A stretch of 64,000 nt of DNA from Cupriavidus lacunae (GTDB lineage Bacteria > Pseudomonadota > Gammaproteobacteria > Burkholderiales > Burkholderiaceae), in NCBI RefSeq assembly GCF_003353055.1, contig NZ_QKWJ01000021.1, positions 50,443 through 114,442 of the forward strand, in the 5' to 3' direction. Below the pieces are notes generated by a model. It was given only the letters and a program-made list of their open reading frames with translations. It had not been told where the DNA came from and made no database searches. Below are positions 63,885-64,000 of this stretch, piece after piece. Position numbers and translations under genes: made by a program. Within the stretch, counting starts at the first letter, position 1. Each line of letters starts with the position of its first letter.

Positions 63885-64000
63885 CTATGAAGGGCCGCGG
63901 AGGCAAGCCCCTGGAGTAAAACGAAGATTCGCAATCTCGTTTCTCCCAAAGGAGCACGCAAATGAACACGCCTGACACAACCCTTCAGGGGCAGAATACG
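63885..64000 (+). mobile_element. Second IS110 copy (left part, continues beyond the window)
   Basis: From CTATGAAGGGCCGCGGAGG at 63885 the sequence matches, with scattered substitutions, the right end of the IS at 36046-37708 read on the other strand, including the stretch up to the transposase start. Only about 116 bp are in the window. It abuts the pirin gene. Confidence 0.85.
63962..64000 (+). CDS. IS110 transposase, N-terminus only
   Basis: ATG 63962 with AAGGAGCACG before it begins MNTPDTTLQGQNT, close to MDAPDTALHGQNT of the first copy. The rest lies outside the window. Confidence 0.85.
   Translation, partial: MNTPDTTLQGQNT

Overview
The window is high-GC DNA with gene content typical of the Burkholderiaceae, and the mixture fits a Cupriavidus/Ralstonia-type chromosome: a caa3 oxidase operon, a full Wsp surface-sensing cluster, a tripartite tricarboxylate carrier, a branched-chain amino acid ABC transporter and a PHB-depolymerase-family esterase. 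The genus is inferred from gene families and style only; there is no rRNA or tRNA gene in the window to test it.

Layout. 1-5.5 kb: a drug-efflux block in which a MarR regulator, a NodT-type outer-membrane lipoprotein and an EmrA-type adaptor (cut by the left edge) are read leftward, and a DHA2 pump with its own MarR is read rightward. Two copies of one palindrome sit before the marR gene and before the nodT gene. 5.5-11.6 kb: a decaying stretch. A response regulator has one in-frame amber codon, a DUF3300 gene has two, and an FNR-like regulator is a deleted remnant; intact LysR, DUF2950 and small exported genes lie between them. 11.7-18.8 kb: esterase, MHS-family symporter, a 1326-residue AsmA/DUF748 protein and rubredoxin. 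18.8-21.5 kb: a deletion scar joining the 3' ends of two once-divergent genes, small membrane-protein genes, and a 661-bp imperfect palindrome. 21.6-26.5 kb: a five-gene caa3-type cytochrome oxidase operon. 26.6-35.8 kb: DUF2252 protein, succinate-semialdehyde-type dehydrogenase, MHYT sensor protein, MATE exporter, TctBA carrier, a small winged-helix regulator and a DUF4397 lipoprotein.

36.0-37.7 kb is an IS110-family element with a long structured non-coding 3' end, the place where IS1111-group elements carry their bridge RNA. It abuts the stop codon of wspR. 37.7-46.2 kb is a complete wspABCDEFR operon read leftward, whose output should be c-di-GMP; an EAL-domain phosphodiesterase gene is divergent from it. 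48.1-50.8 kb encodes a DUF6600 protein with a glutamine-rich tail of about 290 residues. 51-55.9 kb is livH-livM-livG-livF-livK with a 42-codon leader ORF and an operator-like palindrome upstream. 56.1-60.7 kb has an exported phosphatase-like protein, a secreted DGAR-repeat protein, an Ldh2-family oxidoreductase and an alpha/beta hydrolase.

60.8-64 kb is a second decaying region: truncated LysR, MFS and F420-reductase-like genes, two pirin genes, and the start of a second IS110 copy that cuts the 5' end of the second pirin gene at the right edge. Together the window shows intact core functions interleaved with two patches of recent gene loss, one of them bordered by an insertion sequence.
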